Origin: Treponema sp.
GTDB lineage: Bacteria; Spirochaetota; Spirochaetia; Treponematales; Breznakiellaceae
Reading direction: 5' to 3'
Assembly: GCA_031259035.1 (NCBI GenBank)
Contig: JAIRLZ010000026.1
Coordinates: 1 to 6,022, forward strand
DNA: 6,022 nt
Below the pieces are notes generated by a model. It searched no databases and was not told where the DNA came from. It was given only the letters and a program-made list of their open reading frames with translations. Below, in pieces: positions 5,655 to 6,022 of this stretch. Positions within the stretch are counted from its first letter, which is position 1, and each line of letters begins with the position of its first letter. Position numbers and translations under genes: made by a program.

Positions 5655-5717
5655 AGGAACTGTATTGCGCAAGCAATTAAAACAACATGCTGTGCATGTT
5701 GTTTATGAACAGTTCCT
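5655..5717. repeat. Three-way-junction inverted repeat
   Basis: An outer stem AGGAACTGT (5655-5663) with ACAGTTCCT (5709-5717) encloses two perfect hairpins. The first is ATTGC-GCAA-GCAAT (5664-5677), which has a GNRA-type loop. The second is an 11-bp stem AAACAACATGC-TGT-GCATGTTGTTT (5680-5704). All three stems have no mismatch and the junction has only two plus four unpaired bases. It abuts the right inverted repeat of the MITE-like element. It could fold as RNA or as extruded single-stranded DNA. Confidence 0.75.
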
Positions 5718-5772
5718 TACGTGTATGATGTTGGGTCAGGCGCCTTCATGACGCCGCGCCGAAGGTCCCGCG

Positions 5773-6022
5773 TCACTTGGCATAGATTACCGTTCCTTCG
5801 CCCTTTTTGTCCGGCGGGGCGCCGGCGCCGAATTTGACCGGGATGTAGCTCCCTCCGCCCGCGCCCCTGCCGGTGGCCTCGCCGGCGCCGTCATACTCCG
5901 CCACGTCGTCCGGCGTGTTGTACAGCCCGTTCTTGATGGTCCACTCCCGCCCGCCGGAAGCCTCGGCGCCAAACGCCCGGTATTTCAACTCAAACTCCAG
6001 CAGCGCGTCCACGTCCCTTTGC
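5773..6022 (-). CDS. C-terminal part of an unrecognised protein
   Basis: The reverse strand stays open from the window edge to TGA at 5773-5775, giving the last 82 residues of a longer protein. It begins QRDVDALLEFELKYRAFGAE, has REWTIKNGLYNTPDDVAEYD, then a Gly-rich stretch (GRGAGGGSYIPVKFGAG) and ends GEGTVIYAK. There is no stop upstream in frame, so the start lies outside the window; the GTG at 6012 is probably internal. The GC-rich third positions support coding. No domain or motif is recognised. The Gly-rich tail would suit a surface or structural protein, but this is a guess. Confidence 0.55.
   Translation of the reverse strand, partial: QRDVDALLEFELKYRAFGAEASGGREWTIKNGLYNTPDDVAEYDGAGEATGRGAGGGSYIPVKFGAGAPPDKKGEGTVIYAK

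Larger units (their letters stand above)
5441..5736. mobile_element. MITE-like element with 21-bp imperfect terminal inverted repeats
   Basis: The left end 5441-5461 (starting ACCCAACATCATA) and right end 5716-5736 are inverted repeats matching at 19 of 21 positions, the outer 13 perfectly. They enclose a 296-bp segment with no transposase gene, which fits a non-autonomous miniature transposon. It lies between two convergent genes. No target-site duplication is evident next to the ends. The transposase family is not recognised. It fills most of the 374-bp gap between the MFS gene and the last gene; 5399-5440 and 5737-5772 show nothing I can name. Confidence 0.6.

Noticed and set aside
5502..5708. 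68-codon ORF on the plus strand.
   Set aside because: It runs through the three-way-junction repeat, has no family resemblance, and a better-supported start (AAGGAGG before ATG 5560) lies in another frame.

Overview
The window holds an anaerobic deoxyribonucleotide-synthesis operon (nrdR, nrdD and two small glycyl-radical genes) followed by a transporter, flanked by remnants of mobile DNA. A class III ribonucleotide reductase (RNR), strong AGGAGG-type ribosome binding sites and moderately GC-rich coding DNA suggest an obligate or facultative anaerobe. A spirochaete of the Treponema type or a clostridial Firmicute would fit, but I cannot fix the lineage from sequence alone.

Layout. 1-192 (minus) is the N-terminal part of an IS200/IS605-type transposase that runs off the window; its HUH metal-binding motif reads His-Ala-Arg. 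193-426 is a dense regulatory stretch. It holds the IS-end hairpins, a likely sigma-70 promoter, a 12-bp palindrome, an NrdR box and a row of three perfect DnaA boxes plus one near match. 427-891 is nrdR, overlapping by 8 bp the start of nrdD (884-2947). 3059-3349 and 3472-4059 are two related small genes, each preceded by a related hairpin leader. 4145-5398 is a major facilitator superfamily (MFS) transporter. 5441-5736 is a 296-bp MITE-like segment bounded by 21-bp imperfect inverted repeats, containing a 29-codon ORF and a three-way-junction fold. 5773-6022 (minus) is the C-terminal end of an unrecognised protein.

The key point is that the RNR is split. The 687-residue NrdD has the ATP cone, the barrel and the zinc site, but it stops before the glycyl-radical loop. 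That loop (RIVGYYR) is encoded in trans, twice. The first copy (96 aa) is little more than the radical loop plus an unrelated tail. The second copy (195 aa) is the same loop joined by an Ala/Glu-rich linker to a thioredoxin-fold domain with a CPAC motif. I infer that the large subunit docks a separate radical-bearing subunit, and that the second version also brings its own electron donor. NrdR, feeding on ATP/dATP status through its own ATP cone, and probably DnaA would control the operon. The activase gene nrdG is not in the window.
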